A stretch of DNA of 16,569 nt from Clostridia bacterium (GTDB lineage Bacteria; Bacillota; Clostridia; Christensenellales; Aristaeellaceae): assembly GCA_017551645.1 (NCBI GenBank), contig JAFZLE010000304.1, forward strand, positions 1 to 16,569. Direction: 5' to 3'. The notes under the pieces were generated by a model. That model had not been told where the DNA came from, ran no database searches, and saw nothing but the letters and a program-made list of their open reading frames with translations. Position numbers and translations under genes: made by a program. This document shows positions 1 through 6,707 of the stretch, in pieces. The first letter of the stretch is position 1; each line of letters starts with the position of its first letter.

Positions 1-10
1 GCGTATTGGC

Positions 11-799
11 TCAGGGCAGTTCCACTTCGCAGCACACCACGTATTTCGCTTCCAGGGTGTAGAATTCCACGGCGGTGAGGGTCTTGCCGGCGATGACGGG
101 GAAGATGTCTTCATCGGGGTTCAGGCCCAGCGTGGTCTTGAGCCAGATGTTCTTAAGGTGCTCAAGGCCCACTCTTTCGCCGTCCTTTTCCTCCAGCACA
201 AGGCCGCGGATATGCTCGTTTTCCAGGTATTCCTCCGCGCCTCTCACTTCCAGCGCCAGCTTGGCGTAGGGATCGTCTATGACTTCCACGTCGCCCTCGA
301 TGTATATGACCGGGCCGACGAATGGGCCGAAATGGCAGTTGGGGCCGTCCAGCACCTTGTACACATTGGGGACGTCACTCAGGCGGTAATAGGAGAAGGG
401 AAAGGCCTCGAACAGCGCGTCCGCGCCCGTGTAGACGGTGGTGGAAGTCACGCCGTCGATGGTGGTGGTGATGCTCACGGAAGACTCGTCCGTGATCTCG
501 TCGCCGCCGTACATGGCCAGATACATTTCGTCCTCAACGTACACGGGGAACACTATGCCCGTGATGTAGGCGCCGTCGGGCGTCATGTGGAAGGAGCCGC
601 CGGAAAAGTCCATGGAGCGGGACTTCTGCTTTGTGGCGGAGGACACGGAGTCGTAGGCGCCCCGGGTGGTCTCCTCCTCGTAGAACATGGAATAGGGGAT
701 GTTCATAAGCACGAACACGCCCTTTTCGAGATCGATCTCCTCCGCCAGGGCGGGCAGGCACAGGCACAGCGCAAGCAGCGCGGCAAGCAGTTTTTTCAT
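11..799 (-). CDS. Secreted protein of unknown function (262 aa)
   Basis: I do not recognise a certain function. Residues 1-19 are a clear Sec signal peptide: MKK, then a Leu/Ala-rich core ending in ALA before Glu-Glu. The lipoprotein Cys position is not obvious, so it is probably exported and released. The mature part is acidic and rich in beta-prone stretches. It carries MNIPYSMFY at residues 32-40 and DSVSSATKQKSR at 50-61, followed by a Gly-Gly-Ser segment. From memory, this IPYxxFY...VSSATKxK pattern recurs in clostridial secreted proteins annotated as related to Tp47-like domains, but I cannot confirm this. Two adjacent cysteines lie near the C-terminus (VCCEVELP). The ATG at 799 is supported by AAGGGAGG at 806-813. 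The gene is monocistronic as far as visible and is divergent from the ABC exporter. A perfect-consensus promoter (856-884) predicts strong expression. Confidence 0.8.
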   Translation of the reverse strand: MKKLLAALLALCLCLPALAEEIDLEKGVFVLMNIPYSMFYEEETTRGAYDSVSSATKQKSRSMDFSGGSFHMTPDGAYITGIVFPVYVEDEMYLAMYGGDEITDESSVSITTTIDGVTSTTVYTGADALFEAFPFSYYRLSDVPNVYKVLDGPNCHFGPFVGPVIYIEGDVEVIDDPYAKLALEVRGAEEYLENEHIRGLVLEEKDGERVGLEHLKNIWLKTTLGLNPDEDIFPVIAGKTLTAVEFYTLEAKYVVCCEVELP

Positions 800-855
800 G
801 GTTTTCCTCCCTTGGGGGCGGTCACGCCTCCCGCAGCATTCTGTCTACAAAGGAA

Positions 856-884
856 ATTATAAACACTTTTCAATACCCTGTCAA
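856..884 (-). promoter_or_regulatory. Perfect-consensus sigma-A promoter of the secreted-protein gene
   Basis: Read on the minus strand, TTGACA (879-884) and TATAAT (856-861) are separated by exactly 17 bases. Both hexamers match the vegetative consensus at 6 of 6 positions. Transcription should begin near 849, giving a leader of about 50 bases before the ATG at 799. The -35 overlaps one copy of a 10-base direct repeat (CAATACCCTG, 871-880). Confidence 0.85.
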
Positions 885-934
885 TCTCGCCACGCGCCGT
901 ATCCAAACTCAACAAAGCCATAGCACAAAAGCCC

Positions 935-962
935 TTTATTTGTAACAATTCGCGGGTACAAT
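935..962 (+). promoter_or_regulatory. Possible promoter of the ABC exporter operon
   Basis: TACAAT at 957-962 is a plausible -10, with TTTATT at 935-940 as a weak -35 after a 16-base spacer. Transcription would start near 969, only a few bases before the ribosome binding site at 974-979. The -10 lies inside a small dyad (GGGTA-CAA-TACCC, 954-966) that could be an operator. The -35 is poor, so this call is tentative. Confidence 0.4.
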
Positions 963-973
963 ACCCTGCGAAC

Positions 974-979
974 GGGAGG
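974..979 (+). promoter_or_regulatory. Ribosome binding site deciding the start of the first ABC gene
   Basis: GGGAGG at 974-979 overlaps the upstream GTG at 979 and so rules it out as a start. The ATG at 988 follows after an 8-base spacer. A GTG at 985 (5-base spacer) is the only other reasonable choice. Confidence 0.75.
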
Positions 980-987
980 TGACGGTG

Positions 988-2733
988 ATGCACGGGAACA
1001 TGGGCAGGATGCTCAGGCTGTTCAGGCCCTACAAAGCCCAGATGACGCTGGCGCTGTCGCTGGAAGTATTCGCCATAATCACCAGGCTGATAGTGCCGCG
1101 GCTCACGAGAATGGTGGTAAACGACGTTATAACCGACGGGCAATACGACATGCTGTACACGCTGTGCGGCCTGATCGTGCTGTTCGCCGTTACCCGAGTC
1201 GTATCCAACTATGTGCGCGCCATGCGCTTTCAGCACGTGAGCCAGAACATAATCTGCTCAATCCGCAGTGACCTGTACGACCATCTGCAGGAAATGCCCT
1301 GGGAGTTCTACGACAAAAACCGCGTGGGCGAGATAATGAGCCGCATGACGGGCGACCTTAACAACGTCAGGAACTTTCTGTGCAACACCACCTTCTCCAT
1401 ATTCACCAACTCCCTGTGCTTCGTGGGCTCCTTCGTGTTCATGATGTTCATGAGCCCGGAGGTGACGCTCATGGTGCTGAGCATGGCGCCGGTGATCGCC
1501 TGCGTGGCGCTCAGGTTCAGAAGGCGCATCCGCCCCGTGTTCAGCGAAGTGAGGGAGCTTAACGCCGTACTGAACACCCGCACCCAGGAGAACCTGGCGG
1601 GCATGCACATAGTCAAGGCGTTCAACCGCGAGGATTACGAGATGGGGCTGTTCGAAAAGGACAACCGCACCCTGCTGGACAAGAACCTGGAAGCCTCCTG
1701 GGTATGGAGCAGCTTTATGCCTTTTATGGACCTGCTCTCCAATCTCTGCACGCCCATCACCCTGGCGGGCGGCGCGCTCATGGTATACCTGGGGCGCATG
1801 GACATAGGCACGCTGGTGGGCGTTACGGGCTACATCTGGATGCTCACCAATCCCATGCGCCAGGTGGCGAACATAATCAACGCCACCGCCATGGCGCTGA
1901 CCGGCTGCGAAAAGGTGTTCTATTACATGGACCTGGGCTCTTCTATAAAGGAGCCTGCCGACGCGAAGTCCCCGGAGGAGTTCAAGGGGCATGTGGTGTT
2001 CGACCATGTCACCTTCGCTTACGGTGACAGCGTGGCGCTCAAGGACATCTGCCTTGAGGCGAAAAGCGGCGAGACCATCGCCGTGATGGGCGCCACGGGC
2101 AGCGGCAAAAGCACGCTCATAAACCTGCTGGGCCGGTTTTACGACATACGCTCGGGCTCGCTGCTGATCGACGGCATAGACGTGAGAAAGCATAGATTAA
2201 AGCCCTTAAGGCAGCACATAGGCTTTGTGCCACAGGAGAGCTTCCTGTTCTCAGACACCATAAACGACAACATCCGCTACGGCCGGCCCGAAGCCAGCCT
2301 GCAGCAGGTGATAGACGCCGCGCAGGCGGCCTGCGCAGACGAGTTCATACGCGAGACGCCCCAGGGCTACGACACGGTAGTGGGCGAAAGGGGCCTGGGC
2401 TTGAGCGGCGGCCAGCGGCAGAGGGCGTCCATCGCCCGGGCGGTGCTTATACAGCCCTCCATACTGGTGCTGGACGACTCCACCAGCGCCGTGGACATGG
2501 AGACCGAGTACGAGATACAGCAGAACTTCAAGACCGTTATGAAGGACCGCACCACCTTCATAATCGCCCACCGCATATCCTCCGTAAAGAACGCCGACCA
2601 GATAATCGTATTGAAGGACGGCGAGATCGCGGAGCGCGGCAGGCATAAGGAACTTATGGAGCTGGGCGGCATCTACGCGGGCATGGTGCGGGACCAGATG
2701 TCCAGCGCCGTGAAGGTAAAGGGGGTGGCGTAA
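988..2733 (+). CDS. Heterodimeric ABC exporter subunit with degenerate catalytic site (581 aa)
   Basis: This half-transporter has an N-terminal six-helix type IV exporter domain (about residues 1-320) fused to an ATPase domain. Visible motifs are Walker A GATGSGKST at 368-376, Q-loop in FVPQESFLF, an intact LSGGQ signature at 472-476, Walker B ILVLDD ending at D496, and the switch His H528. The residue after Walker B, normally the catalytic Glu, is Asp (D497). In heterodimeric exporters such as TM287/288 and BmrC/BmrD, one subunit characteristically has this Asp and forms the non-hydrolysing site, so I infer that role here. The stop overlaps the ATG of the second subunit by one base (TAATG), which implies translational coupling and 1:1 production. 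The substrate cannot be told from sequence; drugs, lipids or peptides are all possible. The ATG at 988 replaces an upstream GTG that overlaps the ribosome binding site. Confidence 0.93.
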   Translation: MHGNMGRMLRLFRPYKAQMTLALSLEVFAIITRLIVPRLTRMVVNDVITDGQYDMLYTLCGLIVLFAVTRVVSNYVRAMRFQHVSQNIICSIRSDLYDHLQEMPWEFYDKNRVGEIMSRMTGDLNNVRNFLCNTTFSIFTNSLCFVGSFVFMMFMSPEVTLMVLSMAPVIACVALRFRRRIRPVFSEVRELNAVLNTRTQENLAGMHIVKAFNREDYEMGLFEKDNRTLLDKNLEASWVWSSFMPFMDLLSNLCTPITLAGGALMVYLGRMDIGTLVGVTGYIWMLTNPMRQVANIINATAMALTGCEKVFYYMDLGSSIKEPADAKSPEEFKGHVVFDHVTFAYGDSVALKDICLEAKSGETIAVMGATGSGKSTLINLLGRFYDIRSGSLLIDGIDVRKHRLKPLRQHIGFVPQESFLFSDTINDNIRYGRPEASLQQVIDAAQAACADEFIRETPQGYDTVVGERGLGLSGGQRQRASIARAVLIQPSILVLDDSTSAVDMETEYEIQQNFKTVMKDRTTFIIAHRISSVKNADQIIVLKDGEIAERGRHKELMELGGIYAGMVRDQMSSAVKVKGVA

Positions 2734-4520
2734 TGGCTACGGTCATCAGACAGCTGGACGACGAGCAGCTGGAGCGCCCCTTCAACAAAAAACTGTTCCG
2801 GCGGCTGCTTAAGTATATGCAGCCCTACAAAAAACAGGTGTTCATGGCTTTGGGGCTCATGTCCGCCGCCACGGTCGCGGCGCTGGCGAACACTTACCTT
2901 ATGAGCCGCGCAGTGGGCTACCTGCAAAACAAGGACTTTACCGCCGTGCCTTTCGTGCTGCTGGGCATGGTGGCGGCGAGCGTCACAGCCATGCTGTGCA
3001 CCCGTAAGCGCATCAGGCTCATGGATACCTCGGGCAGGCGCGCCATAGCCAAGCTCAGGGAAGACCTGTTTAAGCATATACAGGGCCAGAGCTTCTCGTT
3101 TTTCGACACCCGCAGCGCGGGCAAGCTGCTGGTCAGGGTCATAAACGACGTAAACAGCTTGAATGACCTGTTTTCAAACGGCATCGTGAACGTGCTCATA
3201 GAGTGCCTGACGCTGGTGCTGCTGGTGGGAATAATGCTCGCCATATCCTGGAAGCTCACGCTGGTGGCGCTGTGCATACTGCCGGTGCTGGCGCTGTCCG
3301 TGTTCAAGCTCAAGCGCATGATAAGGGTCAGGTGGCTCACCAACTCAATAAAGTCGTCCACCATGAACGGCTACCTGCACGAGACTTTGAGCGGCATGCG
3401 CATCACCCAGGCGTTCACCCGGGAGGAGTTCAACAGCAAGACCTTCCGCACGGTGAACAACGAGGTCAAGCGCTCCTGGATAAAGGCGGTGCAGCTGAGC
3501 ACGGCTTTCGGGCCCACGCTGGACCTGGTGGGCTCCATAGGCACGGTGCTGGTGTACATATTCGGCGTAAAGTTCATACGCGCCGACACCCTGGCACTGG
3601 CGGACATGCTGGCCATACTGTGGTACGTGGGGCGCTTCTGGGAGCCCATAAACGCCATAAGCGACTTTTACAACCAGATACTGACCGCTTCCGCCAACAT
3701 GGAGCGCATATTCGAGATAATGGACACGGTCAGCGAGATACAGGACAAGCCCGGAGCGTCCGAGCTGCCGCCCATACAGGGAAGGGTCACGTTCGACGAC
3801 GTGGTGTTCGGCTACAACGCAGAGAAGACGGTGCTCAACAAGGTGTCCTTCGATATCATGCCCGGCCAGACCGTGGCTCTGGTGGGTCCCACCGGGGCGG
3901 GCAAAAGCACGGTGGTCAACCTTATAAGCCGCTTTTACGACGTCACCGGCGGCAGCGTCAGCATAGACGGCCACGACGTGAGGGATGTGAAGCTGGACTC
4001 CTTAAGGCGGCAGATGAGCGTGATGATGCAGGACAGCTTCATATTCTCCGGCACCATCATGGACAACATCCGCTACGGGCGGCTGGACGCCACGGACGAA
4101 GAGGTCATACAGGCCGCAAAGACCGTATACGCCCACGACTTCATAATGGCCATGGAAAAGGGCTACGACACGGTGGTCAACGAAAGGGGCTCCATGCTCT
4201 CCCAGGGCCAGAGGCAGCTCATCTCCTTTGCCAGAGCGCTGCTGAGCGACCCCAAGATACTTATACTGGACGAAGCCACCTCCTCCATAGACACCCACAC
4301 GGAAATGCTGATACAGAAGGCGATAGGCGCGCTTCTGAAAGGCAGGACCAGCTTCGTGATCGCCCACCGCCTGTCCACCATAAGGAACGCGGACCTGATA
4401 ATGGTGGTGAGCGGCGGCAATATCACCGAGCGGGGCACCCACGAGGAACTGATAAAGCTGGAAGGCGGCCATTACCGCGGCTTGTGTGAGGCGCAGTACA
4501 GGTTCATGGCGGGAGACTGA
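2733..4520 (+). CDS. Heterodimeric ABC exporter subunit with canonical catalytic Glu (595 aa)
   Basis: This is the second half-transporter, partner of the preceding gene. A longer N-terminal extension (MATVIRQLDDEQLERPFN) precedes six membrane helices, then an ATPase domain. Motifs are Walker A GPTGAGKST at 385-393, Q-loop in MMQDSFIFSG, signature LSQGQ at 489-493 instead of LSGGQ, Walker B ILDE with catalytic E514, and the switch His H545. The intact Glu together with a degenerate signature is the complement of the first subunit. The two defects would fall in the same composite ATP site: Walker A/B of subunit 1 facing the signature of subunit 2. The other site is then fully competent. The acidic N-terminal tail before helix 1 is typical of the BmrD/TM288 side of such pairs. 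The start is fixed by the one-base overlap and a purine-rich stretch around 2717-2727. A hairpin follows the gene at 4545-4568. Confidence 0.94.
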   Translation: MATVIRQLDDEQLERPFNKKLFRRLLKYMQPYKKQVFMALGLMSAATVAALANTYLMSRAVGYLQNKDFTAVPFVLLGMVAASVTAMLCTRKRIRLMDTSGRRAIAKLREDLFKHIQGQSFSFFDTRSAGKLLVRVINDVNSLNDLFSNGIVNVLIECLTLVLLVGIMLAISWKLTLVALCILPVLALSVFKLKRMIRVRWLTNSIKSSTMNGYLHETLSGMRITQAFTREEFNSKTFRTVNNEVKRSWIKAVQLSTAFGPTLDLVGSIGTVLVYIFGVKFIRADTLALADMLAILWYVGRFWEPINAISDFYNQILTASANMERIFEIMDTVSEIQDKPGASELPPIQGRVTFDDVVFGYNAEKTVLNKVSFDIMPGQTVALVGPTGAGKSTVVNLISRFYDVTGGSVSIDGHDVRDVKLDSLRRQMSVMMQDSFIFSGTIMDNIRYGRLDATDEEVIQAAKTVYAHDFIMAMEKGYDTVVNERGSMLSQGQRQLISFARALLSDPKILILDEATSSIDTHTEMLIQKAIGALLKGRTSFVIAHRLSTIRNADLIMVVSGGNITERGTHEELIKLEGGHYRGLCEAQYRFMAGD

Positions 4521-4544
4521 CAAAACCAAAAACGGTCACAGGAA

Positions 4545-4568
4545 TGCGGCGGGCGGATGCCCGCCGCA
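4545..4568. terminator. GC-rich hairpin after the ABC exporter operon
   Basis: A perfect 10-bp stem (TGCGGCGGGC / GCCCGCCGCA) encloses the 4-base loop GGAT. It is followed on the plus strand by AAAAAT rather than a T-run; a T-rich stretch comes only about 20 bases later (4587-4597). It may be an atypical terminator or an mRNA 3'-end stabiliser, lying between the ABC genes and the RNase J promoter. Confidence 0.5.
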
Positions 4569-4586
4569 AAAATATGCCCTCCGGAC

Positions 4587-4615
4587 TTTTATTTTTTCGG
4601 GTTTTGTGGTATAAT
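4587..4615 (+). promoter_or_regulatory. Extended -10 promoter of the RNase J operon
   Basis: TATAAT at 4610-4615 is a perfect -10, preceded by TG at 4607-4608 with one intervening base (the extended -10 signature). The -35 at 17-base spacing is weak (TTTTAT, 4587-4592), which an extended -10 can compensate. The expected start is near 4622, leaving a leader of about 40 bases that ends in the ribosome binding site AAGGGAGG (4647-4654). Confidence 0.75.
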
Positions 4616-4660
4616 GCTTTTTGGATAGCTGTAAACAAATAATCGCAAGGGAGGCAAGTT

Positions 4661-6340
4661 ATGAAAAATCAGCATACGTATACGGCCCCCTCGCAGGACG
4701 TATTAAAAGTCATACCTCTGGGCGGGCTGGGCGAAATAGGCAAGAACATGACCGCCTTTGAATGCGGAGACGACATCATCGTGGTGGACATGGGCTCCAT
4801 GTTCCCCAAAGACGACATGCCCGGCGTGGATCTGGTCATACCGGATATAACCTACTTAAAACAGAACGCATCCCGCGTAAAGGGCTTTTTCGTGACCCAC
4901 GGGCATGAGGACCACATAGGTGCTGCGCCGTACGTGATGAACGAGATCCATGCGCCGGTGTACGCCACACGGCTGACCTGCGCGCTGATGGGCCTCAAAT
5001 TCAAGGAAAACCGCATGATGGGCCGGGTGGAAATGATAGAAGTGGAGCCCGGGGACACAATAGTCGCGGGCTGCTTCGGCGTAGAGTTCATAAACGTCAC
5101 CCACTCCATAGCGGGCTCCTGCGCGCTGGCGATACACACGCCGGTGGGCGTGGTGGTGCATACCGGTGATTTCAAGATCGACTATACGCCCGTGGCGGGG
5201 CAGACCACCGACTTCCAGCGCCTGGCGGCGCTGGGTGCAAGCGGCGTAAGGCTGCTGCTGGCGGACTCTACAAACGTAGAGCGTCCCGGCTACACCATGA
5301 GCGAAAGAAACGTGGGGGAGACCCTGCGCACGCTGTTCGACAAGGCGTCTGACCGCATAATCGTGGCAATGTTCGCTTCCAACGTCCACCGCATACAGAT
5401 GGTGGCGGACGCGGCGGCCAAACACGGGCGCAAGCTCTGCCTGATAGGGCGCAGCATGGTGTCCGTAGTGCGCATCAGCCGCCAGCTGGGGTACCTGGAT
5501 ATCCCCGACGAAGAGCTCGTGGATATGGACCACATGGACGAATACCCCGACAGCGAGCTTGTGGTGCTCACCACCGGTTCCCAAGGGGAGCCCATGAGCG
5601 GGCTGAGCCGAATGGCGTTCTCGGAACATAAAAAGCTGGATATCCGTCCAAGCGACATGGTGATCATCTCCGCCAACCCCATCCCCGGCAACGAAAACAG
5701 CGTGAGCCGGGTGATAAACCGCCTGGTCACCTGCGGGGCGGAGGTCATATACGAGGCGCTGGCCGAGGTGCACGTGTCCGGCCACGCCCGCCAGGAAGAA
5801 CTCAAGCTCATGCACCGGCTCACCGCACCTCAGTTCTTCATGCCCCTGCACGGAGAGGAAAGGCACCTTTACCATCACGCCCGCCTGGCCATGAGCCTGG
5901 GCATGCGGGAGGAAAACATAGTCATTTCGGATATAGGCGACGTGATCGAGGTCACCGAGAACTCTATCCGCAAAAGCGACATGGTGCCTTCCGGCGAGGT
6001 GCTGGTGGACGGCCTTGGCGTGGGCGACGTGGGGGAAAGCGTGCTGAGGGACCGCAAGCAGCTTTCCGAGGAAGGCATGCTGATAGTGGTGCTGTGCTTC
6101 GACCACGACACGGGCGAACTCATAGCGGGGCCGGACATCATTTCCAGGGGCCTCATACTCAACCGGGAGAGCGAGGACTTTACCGAGGGCGCGCGGCAGA
6201 CCGTGAAAAAGCTGCTGTACAAGCGCATGGGCCAGTTCTCCACCACCGCGCAGATGAAGGAAGCCATAAGGGAAGCGCTGAGGAAGTACCTGGCCGATAC
6301 CATCCGCAGGAATCCCATGATACTTATAATAACCGCGTAA
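4661..6340 (+). CDS. rnjA: Ribonuclease J (metallo-beta-lactamase/beta-CASP RNase, 559 aa)
   Basis: RNase J is a cytoplasmic zinc-dependent enzyme with 5'-3' exonuclease and endonuclease activity, central to mRNA decay and rRNA maturation in Firmicutes. The length matches the family (about 555 aa). The metallo-beta-lactamase metal site is complete: HGHEDH at residues 80-85, H148 in THS, D170 in TGD, and H397 in PLHGE. The beta-CASP domain lies between about 210 and 360, and the RNA phosphate-binding HVSGHA motif is at 371-376. The C-terminal domain follows and ends in NPMILIITA, close to the usual NPMIxP ending. The ATG at 4661 is placed 6 bases after AAGGGAGG. It heads an operon with the YlbF-family gene (9-base gap) and mltG. 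I use rnjA because this is the only copy visible; a paralogue elsewhere could make it rnjB. Confidence 0.96.
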   Translation: MKNQHTYTAPSQDVLKVIPLGGLGEIGKNMTAFECGDDIIVVDMGSMFPKDDMPGVDLVIPDITYLKQNASRVKGFFVTHGHEDHIGAAPYVMNEIHAPVYATRLTCALMGLKFKENRMMGRVEMIEVEPGDTIVAGCFGVEFINVTHSIAGSCALAIHTPVGVVVHTGDFKIDYTPVAGQTTDFQRLAALGASGVRLLLADSTNVERPGYTMSERNVGETLRTLFDKASDRIIVAMFASNVHRIQMVADAAAKHGRKLCLIGRSMVSVVRISRQLGYLDIPDEELVDMDHMDEYPDSELVVLTTGSQGEPMSGLSRMAFSEHKKLDIRPSDMVIISANPIPGNENSVSRVINRLVTCGAEVIYEALAEVHVSGHARQEELKLMHRLTAPQFFMPLHGEERHLYHHARLAMSLGMREENIVISDIGDVIEVTENSIRKSDMVPSGEVLVDGLGVGDVGESVLRDRKQLSEEGMLIVVLCFDHDTGELIAGPDIISRGLILNRESEDFTEGARQTVKKLLYKRMGQFSTTAQMKEAIREALRKYLADTIRRNPMILIITA

Positions 6341-6349
6341 GGGGAAACG

Positions 6350-6706
6350 ATGAGCGTAAACGTAATAGACACCGCGAACATCCTGGCGTCCCAGCTCAGG
6401 CAGACGGACGAGTACAGGCAGTATATCGCCTTAAGGCAGACCGCCTACGAGGATCCCACCAACAAGACCCTGCTGGACGAATTCAAGCGCCTGCAGTTCC
6501 GGCTCCAGGCCCAGACCGCCTCGGGGCAGCAGCCCGCGGGGGATGACATGCAGAAACTCATGCGCATCTCCTCGCTTTTGCAGCTCAACAGCGACGCCCA
6601 GGCCTACATGCTGGCGGAACTGCGCTTTCAGAGGCTGATCGCCGACATATACAAGATAATAGGTGACGCGGCGGGCATAGACATAGAGGCGCTCACGCAG
6701 GCTTAA
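6350..6706 (+). CDS. YlbF/YmcA-family protein (118 aa)
   Basis: This is a small, almost entirely alpha-helical cytoplasmic protein of the Com_YlbF (YlbF/YmcA) family. Recognition rests on the family-like helical pattern: an N-terminal helix with xxLAxQLRQTDEYRQY, a central LLDEFKRLQFRLQ, and a C-terminal ELRFQRLIADIYKIIGDAAGI. In Bacillus subtilis the family members RicF (YlbF) and RicA (YmcA) form the Y-complex that directs RNase Y cleavage and affects competence and sporulation. I do not see the conserved cysteines reported to hold iron-sulfur clusters in that complex; this protein has no Cys at all. Its position between RNase J and MltG suggests a role in RNA turnover, by inference. The ribosome binding site AAGGGG (6339-6344) overlaps the rnjA stop codon. 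Confidence 0.85.
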   Translation: MSVNVIDTANILASQLRQTDEYRQYIALRQTAYEDPTNKTLLDEFKRLQFRLQAQTASGQQPAGDDMQKLMRISSLLQLNSDAQAYMLAELRFQRLIADIYKIIGDAAGIDIEALTQA

Positions 6707-6707
6707 T

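Noticed and set aside
158..862. Plus-strand open frame of 234 codons opposite the secreted protein
   Set aside because: It is an antisense shadow with His/Val/Gly bias and crosses the minus-strand gene's ribosome site and promoter. The minus-strand gene has a signal peptide, ribosome site and consensus promoter.
979..987. GTG at 979 as start of the first ABC subunit
   Set aside because: It overlaps the GGGAGG ribosome binding site; the ATG at 988 has correct spacing.
3203..4489. Long plus-strand open frame (428 codons) in another frame of the second ABC gene
   Set aside because: The product is a low-complexity Arg/His/Gly-rich sequence without family features, and it lies entirely inside a gene with complete ABC motifs.
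4856..6106. Long minus-strand open frame (416 codons) opposite RNase J
   Set aside because: It is rich in His, Val and Ala as expected from antisense of GC-rich coding DNA, has no ribosome site, and RNase J on the other strand has all catalytic residues.
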